Assembly: GCA_023435565.1 (NCBI GenBank)
Contig: JAEYRN010000080.1
Span: 1 to 6,744 of the forward strand
Origin: Bacillota bacterium
GTDB lineage: Bacteria; Bacillota; UBA4882; UBA8346
Length of the DNA: 6,744 nucleotides
Direction of reading: 5' to 3'
The notes beneath the pieces were generated by a model, which was given only the letters and a program-made list of their open reading frames with translations, was not told the DNA's origin and did not search any database. The translations under genes were made by a program, and so were the position numbers. Positions 1-5,445 of this stretch are shown piece after piece; position 1 is the stretch's first letter, and each line of letters starts with the position of its first letter.

Positions 1-124
1 TGATATTACGACTAAGACTGGAAAGAAATTATCAAAAATGATTAAAAGTCAACTCGAACAGTGGATTGCTGGTTTGCCTAATTATATCAAGGTTTATCTG
101 CTGATTTCTTGCTGCGAAAGTTGA
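1..124 (+). CDS. possible 3' end of an unidentified gene (partial)
   Basis: Frame 2 is open from the left edge to a TGA at 122-124 and encodes about 40 residues ending in YIKVYLLISCCES. No start is inside the window and I recognise no family. The reading frame is plausible (K/L/I-rich, no rare-looking codons) but so short that chance openness is likely. Frame 3 also runs for 12 codons to a TGA at 39-41. If real, the gene converges on pstS, whose stop is 15 bp away, and no terminator hairpin is visible between them. Confidence 0.2.
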   Translation, partial: DITTKTGKKLSKMIKSQLEQWIAGLPNYIKVYLLISCCES

Positions 125-138
125 GTATTAGAGTATTT

Positions 139-948
139 TTATTTTATAGGAATAAATTCTTCGGCAACAATTTTCTGTCCTTCAGGACTGGTTACCCAAT
201 CAAGAAAAGCTTTAGCCGGACCTGTCGGTTCCTCTTTAGTAAGCATCAGAAAAGGCCTTTGTACCTTATAGTCTCCGGCAAGAATACTTTCGGAGCTGCA
301 TTCAATACCATCAACGGTTACCGCTTTAACTGCATTTGTATCAAGAGAACCCAACGAAATATAACCAATAGCTTCCTTGGTGACGGAAACGGTTTGTTGG
401 ACCGCTCCGGTCGAAGCCTGAACCAAACATTTATTGGTGTTTTCCAATTTGTGCAGTACGATTTCTTCAAAAGCGCCCCGGGTTCCGGACCCGGCTTCCC
501 GGTTAACTACAGTAATCTGCATATCAGGGCCGCCTACTTGTTTCCAATTAGTGTACTCACCGGTATAAATCTTCTGGAGTTGTTCGAAGTTGAGATTAGC
601 GACGGAATTTTCTTTATTGACTATTATTGCAATTCCATCTCTGGCGATAACGGTTTCATGCAATCCCTTTTCTTCCTCTTTCAATTCACGGGAGCTGTTG
701 CCGATATCGGCGGTACCTTCGGCGGCCGCTTTAATTCCGGCTCCTGAACCTCCGCCCTGTACTGCAATTTGAATACCTTGATTTTTGGCCATAAACTCTT
801 GTGCCAACTCTTCCGCAATCGGCTGGACTGATGTTGAACCGACCAACTGCAAACTTCCTTTTACGCCGGATTGGTTATTTGATACCATAAAAACTATACC
901 ACTGATTACAATTAAGCCGATTACTACCCACAAAGCTGTTTTGTTCAT
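139..948 (-). CDS. pstS: phosphate ABC transporter substrate-binding protein PstS
   Basis: This is the periplasmic-binding-protein-type receptor (269 aa) that captures inorganic phosphate outside the membrane and delivers it to the PstCAB importer. The ligand-binding motifs of the short PstS family are all present: GSTSVQP at residues 37-43, GGGSGAG at 65-71, ADIGNSSR at 80-87 and EAGSGTRG at 151-158. A GYISLGSL segment (195-202) is typical of the second lobe. Length is normal. Residues 4-22 form a hydrophobic export or anchor segment. There is no cysteine in or just after it, so the usual Gram-positive lipobox is missing and the protein is either cleaved by signal peptidase I or stays N-terminally anchored. 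The start is fixed by GGAGG (complement of 956-960) 7 bp upstream of the ATG. pstC, pstA and pstB are not downstream within the 138 bp that remain, so the gene may be monocistronic. Repeats at 1007-1047 suggest Pho control. Assignment to phosphate rather than another oxyanion rests on family motifs. Confidence 0.92.
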   Translation of the reverse strand: MNKTALWVVIGLIVISGIVFMVSNNQSGVKGSLQLVGSTSVQPIAEELAQEFMAKNQGIQIAVQGGGSGAGIKAAAEGTADIGNSSRELKEEEKGLHETVIARDGIAIIVNKENSVANLNFEQLQKIYTGEYTNWKQVGGPDMQITVVNREAGSGTRGAFEEIVLHKLENTNKCLVQASTGAVQQTVSVTKEAIGYISLGSLDTNAVKAVTVDGIECSSESILAGDYKVQRPFLMLTKEEPTGPAKAFLDWVTSPEGQKIVAEEFIPIK

Positions 949-991
949 CTTTACGCCTCCAGTATAAAATTTTAAAGTTTATCGCATCTTT

Positions 992-1047
992 AACATATCA
1001 TTGGGTGATTAAGAATAATAAATATTTAGATTAAGATCCGATTAAGA
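992..1047 (-). promoter_or_regulatory. putative Pho-box operator and promoter of pstS
   Basis: On the minus strand the octamer TCTTAATC occurs three times. On the plus strand it is GATTAAGA at 1007-1014, 1029-1036 and 1040-1047. The starts are 22 and 11 bp apart, so all copies lie on one face of the helix, as in the 11-bp direct repeats bound by PhoP (TTAACA-type, Bacillus) and PhoB. The in-phase slot at 1018-1025 is degenerate. Nine bp downstream of the last copy is an extended -10, TGA-TATGTT (complement of 992-1000), with no separate -35, as in activator-dependent Pho promoters. The Pho assignment is inferred from spacing and from the gene controlled; the hexamer TTAATC is not the exact Bacillus consensus. 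Confidence 0.6.
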
Positions 1048-1148
1048 AAATATTTTTCTTTACATGTCGCAATAAGTTATTGGGACGCGCCCGTTTATTT
1101 CAACATATTAAAATAAGCTTAATTTATATTGCATTTCCATAAAATACC

Positions 1149-1177
1149 TTGCTTAAATAAACATCCAATGCTATATT
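1149..1177 (+). promoter_or_regulatory. sigma-A-type promoter of the OPT-pantothenate kinase operon
   Basis: TTGCTT at 1149-1154 and TATATT at 1172-1177 are separated by exactly 17 bp. The -10 matches the consensus at 5 of 6 positions and the -35 at 4 of 6. Transcription would begin near 1184, giving an untranslated leader of about 200 nt before the ATG at 1383. Bases 1048-1148 upstream are AT-rich and show nothing I can name. Confidence 0.6.
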
Positions 1178-1183
1178 ATTTGC

Positions 1184-1282
1184 AAGGCGGCATCCCAGGA
1201 GCCGCACTAAATAGATTATTAGCTAAACCAATAAAACCGCTTAGATCGTGAGACTGAGACGGAGGATAGTCTAGTGTTATTT
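1184..1282 (+). ncRNA. putative cis-regulatory leader RNA (unassigned riboswitch-like element)
   Basis: This is the segment between the predicted transcription start and the terminator in front of the OPT gene. Several helices can be drawn: GCGGC 1187-1191 with GCCGC 1201-1205 (9-nt loop); CACTA 1205-1209 with TAGTG 1272-1276, which would enclose the domain; TTATT 1216-1220 with AATAA 1230-1234; and AGACT 1251-1255 with AGTCT 1268-1272. TGAGAC is tandemly repeated at 1249-1260. CGGAGGATAG (1260-1269) can pair with CTATCTCCG (1290-1298) through 9 bp and one bulged G, which would reach into the terminator and compete with it. I could not match it to TPP, SAM, cobalamin, FMN, c-di-GMP, c-di-AMP, purine, glycine or T-box consensus features. 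That it senses a ligand is inference; a protein-binding or attenuation leader is also possible. Confidence 0.45.
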
Positions 1283-1309
1283 AACCTTCCTATCTCCGGG
1301 AAGGTTTTT
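1283..1309 (+). terminator. intrinsic terminator inside the leader (attenuator)
   Basis: AACCTTCC (1283-1290) pairs perfectly with GGAAGGTT (1299-1306) around an 8-nt loop, and the 3' arm runs into a five-T tract (1305-1309). It lies about 100 nt after a good promoter and 74 nt before the OPT start codon, with no gene between. This is the usual position of a premature terminator controlling the downstream gene. It could alternatively end a short independent RNA starting near 1184. Confidence 0.7.
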
Positions 1310-1382
1310 GCGTTTATTAAGTGATATAGGATCTCACATTCCTAACGCCGAACCAGGAAAAAATCTTAAGGGAGGTTTTTAG

Positions 1383-3038
1383 ATGAAGGAGCATACAACC
1401 CAGGAACGTAGTTTATTTGGAATTGCGCAATTATCATTACGGAGCTTAATTTTAGGGATGCTCGGCTCAATCTTAATCACTGCCAGTTCGATGTATGTAG
1501 CGCTTCGACTTAGCGCTCTCCCCTGGCCTACCATTTTTGTAGCCGTGCTTTCAATGGCTCTCTTAAAAGCCCTCGGTAAAACAACCCTAAATGAAATCAA
1601 TGTCACGCAGACTGCAATGTCAGCCGGAGCAATGGTTGCCGGTGGTTTGGCTTTTACCCTTCCCGGCCTTTGGATTAACGGAATTTGGGAAGGCCAAGCT
1701 TATACCGATGCTCGCCTTTGGCAAGTAATTGCAATAGCTCTAGCCGGTGTGATTTTAGGGAGCGTACTTACTTGGTATCTACGCCAACGATTTATCGATC
1801 GTGAAGCTTTACCATTCCCTATTGGAGAAGCTGCTGCCAAGACAATCGTTGTCGGTGATGCCGGCGGTAAAAAATCAGCACTGCTCTTTGGAACCATGGG
1901 TCTATCCGCAATATTCACTTTCGTTCGGGATAATTTGGGATGGATTCCGGCGGCGATTAGCTCCAAATGGCTTTATGCCAGAAACTTTCAGTTGGGATTC
2001 TGGATGTCGCCGATGGCTGTCGGAATCGGATATATTATCGGAACCCTGTACACCGGAGTATGGTTTTTAGGAGCATTACTTTCATATGTAATAATCATTC
2101 CCATAGGAACTGCCTTCAAACTTTTCCCATCAGTTCAAGCGGCAATCGGTTTTAAGAATACACTCGGTATCGGCCTGATGGTTGGGACGGGTATCGGTAT
2201 TTTAGTGGGATATCTAATTTCATTACTTAAAACCAAAAAAACCGCTACTGTTGAAAATAAAGCGCCTCAAGATAACCCGGGAGTAAATAAAAGAAGGGTA
2301 AGGATTTGGGCATTGCTTGGCGTGGCCATCGCTTTTGTTCTCTCGATATTTTGCGGAATCGGGCCAACTCCCTCCTTTCTCTTAATGTTAGGGGTTTTAC
2401 TTGCCTCGTCAATGGCGGCGATTATCAGCGGCGAGACTGGTATTAACCCGATGGAAATTTTCGGAATCATTGTCTTACTCGCTGTACGCTTGGTTGTCCC
2501 AATTGACGCTACTACCTCCTTTTTTATCGCTGCTGCTGTTGCCGTTGCCTGCGGGTACTCCGGTGATCTACTATTTGATTATAAGGCAGGACGAATGCTT
2601 GGAACGAACCCGGTAGCCCAGTTAATTTCTCAAGTAATCGGAGGGCTAGCCGGAGCTGTTGTCGCAGCTTTGGCAATGTTCGCAGTGGTGGGGCAGTTCG
2701 GCGGCGTAGGCCTTGATAAAGGATTACCGGCCGGCCAAGCTTTTATGGTCAGCCAAATGATCAACGGGGTAGGAGAACCGGTAGTTTTCGGAATTGCCAT
2801 AGCAATCGGAACTCTGCTTTACTTACTCAAAATTCCCGTAATGACTTTGGGAATCGGTATCTATTTACCTTTTGAAATATCAGCCCCAATGTTTCTCGGT
2901 GGTGCTATCAGGTTTTTCACTGACCGGTTACGCCCGAAATCAGCGGAAAACGGAAATATTGCCGCTTCGGGATTATTTGGCGGCGAAGGAGTTACCGGAG
3001 TTGGAATCGCAATCGTCAAAATGATTACCGGAGGCTGA
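1383..3038 (+). CDS. OPT-family (oligopeptide transporter superfamily) membrane protein
   Basis: This is a 551-aa polytopic membrane protein, about the usual length for bacterial OPT proteins. It has roughly 14 hydrophobic segments and a charged cytoplasmic-looking loop at residues 283-307 (KTKK to KRRVR). OPT hallmarks are NEINVTQT at 70-77, FPIGEA at 145-150, GETGINPM at 350-357 and GYSGDLLFDYKAGRMLG at 391-407, plus glycine-rich GIGIYLPF (490-497) and a GGEGVTGVGIA end (533-543). The family includes proton-coupled importers of small peptides, glutathione derivatives and metal chelates; this protein's substrate cannot be read from sequence. GGAGG at 1371-1375, 7 bp before ATG, sets the start. 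It is the first gene of an operon with a type II pantothenate kinase 4 bp downstream, so a pantothenate- or pantetheine-like amide is one candidate substrate (inference). Expression is probably governed by the leader terminator at 1283-1309. Confidence 0.92.
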   Translation: MKEHTTQERSLFGIAQLSLRSLILGMLGSILITASSMYVALRLSALPWPTIFVAVLSMALLKALGKTTLNEINVTQTAMSAGAMVAGGLAFTLPGLWINGIWEGQAYTDARLWQVIAIALAGVILGSVLTWYLRQRFIDREALPFPIGEAAAKTIVVGDAGGKKSALLFGTMGLSAIFTFVRDNLGWIPAAISSKWLYARNFQLGFWMSPMAVGIGYIIGTLYTGVWFLGALLSYVIIIPIGTAFKLFPSVQAAIGFKNTLGIGLMVGTGIGILVGYLISLLKTKKTATVENKAPQDNPGVNKRRVRIWALLGVAIAFVLSIFCGIGPTPSFLLMLGVLLASSMAAIISGETGINPMEIFGIIVLLAVRLVVPIDATTSFFIAAAVAVACGYSGDLLFDYKAGRMLGTNPVAQLISQVIGGLAGAVVAALAMFAVVGQFGGVGLDKGLPAGQAFMVSQMINGVGEPVVFGIAIAIGTLLYLLKIPVMTLGIGIYLPFEISAPMFLGGAIRFFTDRLRPKSAENGNIAASGLFGGEGVTGVGIAIVKMITGG

Positions 3039-3042
3039 TCTG

Positions 3043-3888
3043 ATGGGTAAAATCATCGGAATTGACATTGGTGGAAGCACTACTAAGATAATCGGGTTCG
3101 ATAATTCAAAGATATTCAGTCCGTTACTTGTCCGGGCTACCGATCCGATTGCCTCGGTTTATGGGGCCTTCGGTAAATTCTTAAGCACCAACAAATTGGG
3201 TTTATCCGATATCAAGCGGATTATGGTAACAGGAGTCGGTTCTTCCTATATTACTGCCAGACTGTATGGAATTCCCACCGGTAAGGTCGATGAGTTTAGG
3301 GCAATTGGAACCGGAGGTCTTTTCTTAAGCGGACTGACCAATGCTATTATTGTCAGTATGGGTACGGGAACGGCCTTAGTTAAAGCTGACCAAACCGGAG
3401 TCAGGCATATCGGAGGCACGGGGGTTGGAGGCGGAACATTGCTTGGCCTCTCCAACCGGATGCTTAATGTTAGAGACTTTAATGATTTAATCGAAACTGC
3501 CCAAGGTGGAAGCCTAGCCCATATTGATTTGGCTATCAGCGACATTAGTCATGATGTTCTGGTCGGTCTTCCACCGGAGACTACCGCTTCAAACTTTGGG
3601 AAACTAAGTGATCTGGCAACCAAGGCTGATGTGGCATTGGGAATCATCAACCTGGTTTTCCAGACTATCGGGATGATTTCGGTCTTCGCAACAAGGATCG
3701 ACCATACCAACGATATAGTGCTTACCGGAAATCTTACCAATGTGCCGCAGTCCGGAGAGATTTTCAACCAGCTCAGCCAGTTGTATAAGGTCAATTTTGT
3801 GACTCCGCCCAATGCCGAATTTGCGACTGCTACCGGTGCGGCTATTTCTTGTGTTCAAAATATGCCTTTTACTGAAATTCCGGTGTAA
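3043..3888 (+). CDS. coaW: type II pantothenate kinase (CoaW/Fumble family)
   Basis: A 281-aa cytoplasmic kinase of the ASKHA fold, predicted to phosphorylate pantothenate to 4'-phosphopantothenate, the first step of CoA synthesis. The phosphate-1 motif GIDIGGSTTK is at 6-15, a second ATP-contact motif SMGTGTALV at 105-113, the RHIGGTGVGGGTLLGL segment at 121-136, TASNFGK at 181-187, LTGNL at 227-231 and ATGAA at 263-267. Compared from memory with Staphylococcus aureus CoaW (267 aa), Glu84 in VDEFRA sits where the catalytic base is expected, and Arg121 aligns with the conserved substrate-side arginine. The start has GGAGG at 3030-3034, inside the end of the OPT gene, 8 bp before ATG; the 4-bp gap suggests translational coupling. 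Type II enzymes are known to accept pantetheine and N-substituted pantothenamides as well. A related ASKHA kinase with another substrate cannot be excluded. Confidence 0.87.
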   Translation: MGKIIGIDIGGSTTKIIGFDNSKIFSPLLVRATDPIASVYGAFGKFLSTNKLGLSDIKRIMVTGVGSSYITARLYGIPTGKVDEFRAIGTGGLFLSGLTNAIIVSMGTGTALVKADQTGVRHIGGTGVGGGTLLGLSNRMLNVRDFNDLIETAQGGSLAHIDLAISDISHDVLVGLPPETTASNFGKLSDLATKADVALGIINLVFQTIGMISVFATRIDHTNDIVLTGNLTNVPQSGEIFNQLSQLYKVNFVTPPNAEFATATGAAISCVQNMPFTEIPV

Positions 3889-3906
3889 TATTGTAATTAA
3901 CTGTTC

Positions 3907-3988
3907 AGCCACAGAGACACGGAGGCACAGTTTATTTTACCGTGCTAAAAATAATACAAGTCCTCTTTGTCTCTGAGTCTCTGTGGCT
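3907..3988. repeat. 82-bp inverted-repeat element with 12-bp perfect ends; likely terminator of coaW
   Basis: AGCCACAGAGAC (3907-3918) is the exact reverse complement of GTCTCTGTGGCT (3977-3988). The pairing continues inward over 3919-3930 and 3965-3976 with 8 Watson-Crick pairs, 2 G-U pairs and 2 mismatches, giving a 24-bp arm and a 34-nt loop. The arms have a purine-rich period of about six bases (CACAGAGACACGGAGGCACAG). On the plus strand the 3' arm is followed by TTTGTTTTT (3988-3996), so it can terminate the OPT-coaW transcript. No T-tract follows on the minus strand. CACAGAGACACAGAG-like repeats are, from general recollection, scattered in many environmental bacterial genomes; I cannot test the copy number here. 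Confidence 0.65.
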
Positions 3989-4025
3989 TTGTTTTTAACA
4001 AATCATTGCCGATAACGAATATCAT

Positions 4026-4616
4026 TTAGCCCAGAATTTTACCAATTGGTCCGTCAGGGTCGATAATACCGGTGATTTGAGAATATGGGATTTTAAACTC
4101 CAGGACTCCGTATGCCCCCGGTGTGTATTCATAAGGCTGATAATAAATCACTAAACTATCGGGGGTTAAATAATAATCTTCATCCGGGCCGACGCCCGCG
4201 AATGGTTTAAGTAACGGTATTTGTTCAGCAGCAATTTGCGCTTGAATTATTTGATTGAGGACTGCTTGATAATTTGTCCCCTTACGAAAAAGTTGGTAAA
4301 ACTCATATTCATGCCCGGTCTTAAGATTGAGTGTTACCGAACTGACCCCGGTTACCCCATGGGCCGCCATTTCCGGGTAATAATAATCCTCAAATCGTAG
4401 ACTCAGGATTCCGTTCATATTAACAGTGGTTTTGTAATTGCTGACAGCTTCGACAACGCTTGTTCCGGGGTCATAATCGGGAATTGCAGCAAAGGCAGCT
4501 TTTTTGATGGCTGAATTGATTTTGTTTCGCACTTTGCTTGCCAGATTTACCGCTCTTGGATAAGTCGTCCCGGCCTGTTTAAGTAATGCCTGTAAACTCA
4601 TATTAGTCGGACCCAT
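4026..4616 (-). CDS. DUF4163/DUF3298-type (RsiV/PdaC-like) protein
   Basis: A 196-aa protein of unknown specific function. After an N-terminal helical part with the YPRAVNLASKVRNKINSAI pattern (19-37, similar to the YP...IN motif that opens this fold), residues 60-101 look like DUF4163 (YYYPEMAAHGVTG, then TLNLKTG). Residues 101-180 look like DUF3298: LNLKTGHEYEFYQLF, a YYLTPDSLVIYYQPYE segment at 148-163, and a closing EFKIPYSQI at 173-181. In Bacillus this domain forms the extracellular, lysozyme-binding part of the anti-sigma factor RsiV and part of the deacetylase PdaC. Here there is no anti-sigma or deacetylase domain, and neither a signal peptide nor a membrane segment, so the protein appears cytoplasmic unless exported unconventionally. 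The start is supported by a GGGGGGA tract (complement of 4623-4629) 6 bp upstream. It is a single gene, divergent from the zinc-ribbon gene. Confidence 0.75.
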   Translation of the reverse strand: MGPTNMSLQALLKQAGTTYPRAVNLASKVRNKINSAIKKAAFAAIPDYDPGTSVVEAVSNYKTTVNMNGILSLRFEDYYYPEMAAHGVTGVSSVTLNLKTGHEYEFYQLFRKGTNYQAVLNQIIQAQIAAEQIPLLKPFAGVGPDEDYYLTPDSLVIYYQPYEYTPGAYGVLEFKIPYSQITGIIDPDGPIGKILG

Positions 4617-4675
4617 ACATACTCCCCCCTAAATTATTAGCCTCAATATTCTTTGTTCTGAAACAGATTGAAGGC

Positions 4676-4684
4676 TTTATACCA
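4676..4684 (-). promoter_or_regulatory. possible extended -10 promoter of the DUF3298 gene
   Basis: Read on the minus strand, TGG-TATAAA (complement of 4676-4684) matches an extended -10 (TGnTATAAT) at 5 of 6 hexamer positions. It lies about 60 bp before the start codon. A weak TTTCAT lies 18 bp upstream of the hexamer as the only -35 candidate. From here to about 4834 the intergenic region is AT-rich and I see nothing further in it. Confidence 0.4.
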
Positions 4685-4834
4685 ATAGCCTATGTCCAAA
4701 TGAAAGAGTTGGTGATAAAAAAGTTTATTGCCAAATGGCTGCTTTGGTTAGGTCATTGGCTGAGTAAAAAATCTTTAAACTTCATAAACAGTTAATAACC
4801 AATGTATGCTTCACTTCCAAAAAAATACTTTCAC

Positions 4835-4863
4835 TTTACTTCTTATCTATTCAATGATATACT
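4835..4863 (+). promoter_or_regulatory. extended -10 promoter of the zinc-ribbon gene
   Basis: TTTACT (4835-4840), a 17-bp spacer and TATACT (4858-4863) preceded by TGA (4855-4857) form a sigma-A promoter with an extended -10. Transcription would start near 4870 and leave a 5' UTR of about 124 nt, long for a 102-residue protein. Confidence 0.5.
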
Positions 4864-4882
4864 TAACTAGTTCAAGCTAATA

Positions 4883-4971
4883 GGACTGGTAGAGGTCCAT
4901 TATTTAACCCTTTGAAAATTTGCCTTAGTTTAGGGGAAAATAATAGTAATCTCCATACTATTTTGGGCAAA
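4883..4971 (+). promoter_or_regulatory. foldable 5' UTR of the zinc-ribbon gene
   Basis: The leader can form GGAC 4883-4886 with GTCC 4895-4898, an outer stem TTTGCC 4919-4924 with GGCAAA 4966-4971, and inside it a 7-bp stem AATAGTA 4942-4948 with TACTATT 4956-4962 (loop ATCTCCA). The nested structure ends 9 bp before the GGAGG at 4981-4985. No T-tract follows, so it is not a terminator. A post-transcriptional role is inference, and short AT-rich stems of this size also arise by chance. Confidence 0.35.
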
Positions 4972-4993
4972 ATATTTTCAGGAGGGTTTAATA

Positions 4994-5302
4994 ATGTCTC
5001 AAGATAAAACTTTAGAATGCCGTGACTGTGGAGGCAACTTTGTATTTACCGCTTCCGAACAAGACTTCTACGCCGAAAAAGGTTTTACTAATGAACCGAG
5101 CCGTTGCCCAGACTGCAGAGCAGTCCGTAAACAACGGAATGGCGGCGGAAATTCCAGGCAAGGTTTCCGTTCACAACCGAGAGAAATGCACAACGCCACT
5201 TGCGCAACTTGCGGTAAATCCACTCAGGTTCCTTTCCGGCCCACCGGTGACAGGCCTATCTACTGTAGTGACTGTTATACCAGAAAAAGCAGTCGCTATT
5301 AA
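4994..5302 (+). CDS. zinc-ribbon protein, zf-trcl plus CxxC-x17-CxxC domains
   Basis: A 102-aa soluble protein with eight cysteines in four CxxC knuckles: C9/C12 and C38/C41 (first ribbon), then C70/C73 and C91/C94 (second ribbon). The first half matches the probable zinc-ribbon domain zf-trcl (LECRDCGGNFVFT, then FYAEKGFTNEPSRCPDCR). The second half is a textbook CxxC-x17-CxxC domain (CATCGK, then VPFRPTGDRPIYCSDC, exactly 17 residues between the pairs). A basic, glycine-rich linker (residues 43-64, RAVRKQRNGGG onwards) joins them and could contact nucleic acid. Each half should bind one zinc. The molecular function of the family is not established; homologues are common in Firmicutes, Chloroflexi and candidate phyla. 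The start is fixed by AGGAGG ending 8 bp before ATG. It appears monocistronic, with its own promoter at 4835-4863 and a terminator at 5369-5398. Confidence 0.9.
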   Translation: MSQDKTLECRDCGGNFVFTASEQDFYAEKGFTNEPSRCPDCRAVRKQRNGGGNSRQGFRSQPREMHNATCATCGKSTQVPFRPTGDRPIYCSDCYTRKSSRY

Positions 5303-5368
5303 TCCGGTAGCTTTCGGTTAATCCCTGGCGTTATTCCGGAAAAAGGACGAAATCTATATTAAACAACG

Positions 5369-5398
5369 GCCCCTTCACCTTCAATGTGGAGGGGCTTT
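5369..5398 (+). terminator. intrinsic terminator after the zinc-ribbon gene
   Basis: GCCCCTTCAC (5369-5378) pairs with GTGGAGGGGC (5386-5395) over 10 bp, including one T-G wobble, around a 7-nt loop. Only three Ts follow directly (5396-5398), so termination may be leaky. A smaller TCCGG/CCGGA inverted repeat (5303-5307 and 5336-5340) precedes it. Confidence 0.65.
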
Positions 5399-5408
5399 AA
5401 CCTATAAC
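5380..5408 (+). promoter_or_regulatory. weak candidate promoter for the nitronate monooxygenase gene
   Basis: TATAAC (5403-5408) is a 5-of-6 match to the -10 consensus, with TTCAAT (5380-5385) 17 bp upstream, inside the terminator loop. It is the only candidate in the 50 bp between the terminator and the gene. Read-through from the zinc-ribbon gene is the alternative. Confidence 0.25.
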
Positions 5409-5445
5409 CCGACCCAAACCCAATCCAAAGTAAAGGAGAAATTAA

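Noticed and set aside
109..747. Plus-strand open frame of about 210 codons opposite pstS
   Set aside because: It lies entirely antisense to a clear PstS coding sequence, shows no family motif or ribosome site, and its composition is that of a shadow frame.
1249..1280. CTGAGA in the leader, suggesting a TPP riboswitch
   Set aside because: The rest of the thi-box (GGGGTGC and the ACCTGAT...GGATAATACCAGCG arm) is missing; the match is part of a TGAGAC tandem repeat.
1236..1300. CGCTTAGATC...ACGGAGGATAG resembling the first part of a c-di-AMP (ydaO-type) riboswitch
   Set aside because: The conserved GGGG..AATC and ACCCG.CAGCTAAC-like downstream segments do not follow, and the terminator begins too soon for the full fold.
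1184..1309. T-box leader
   Set aside because: The GGGTGGNACCGCG T-box sequence is absent upstream of the terminator, and the downstream genes are not an amino-acid or tRNA-synthetase unit.
3604..3912. Minus-strand open frame of about 100 codons opposite coaW
   Set aside because: It is antisense to conserved type II pantothenate kinase motifs and has no ribosome site or recognisable domain.
4735..4765. Repeated ATGGCT / ATTGGCT words and a GCCAAATGGC palindrome in the intergenic region
   Set aside because: The words are short, irregularly spaced and not placed relative to either promoter; chance is sufficient.
5022..5321. Second plus-strand frame overlapping the zinc-ribbon gene
   Set aside because: The other frame has all eight CxxC cysteines in family spacing and the strong ribosome site. 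This one has no motif and no ribosome site.
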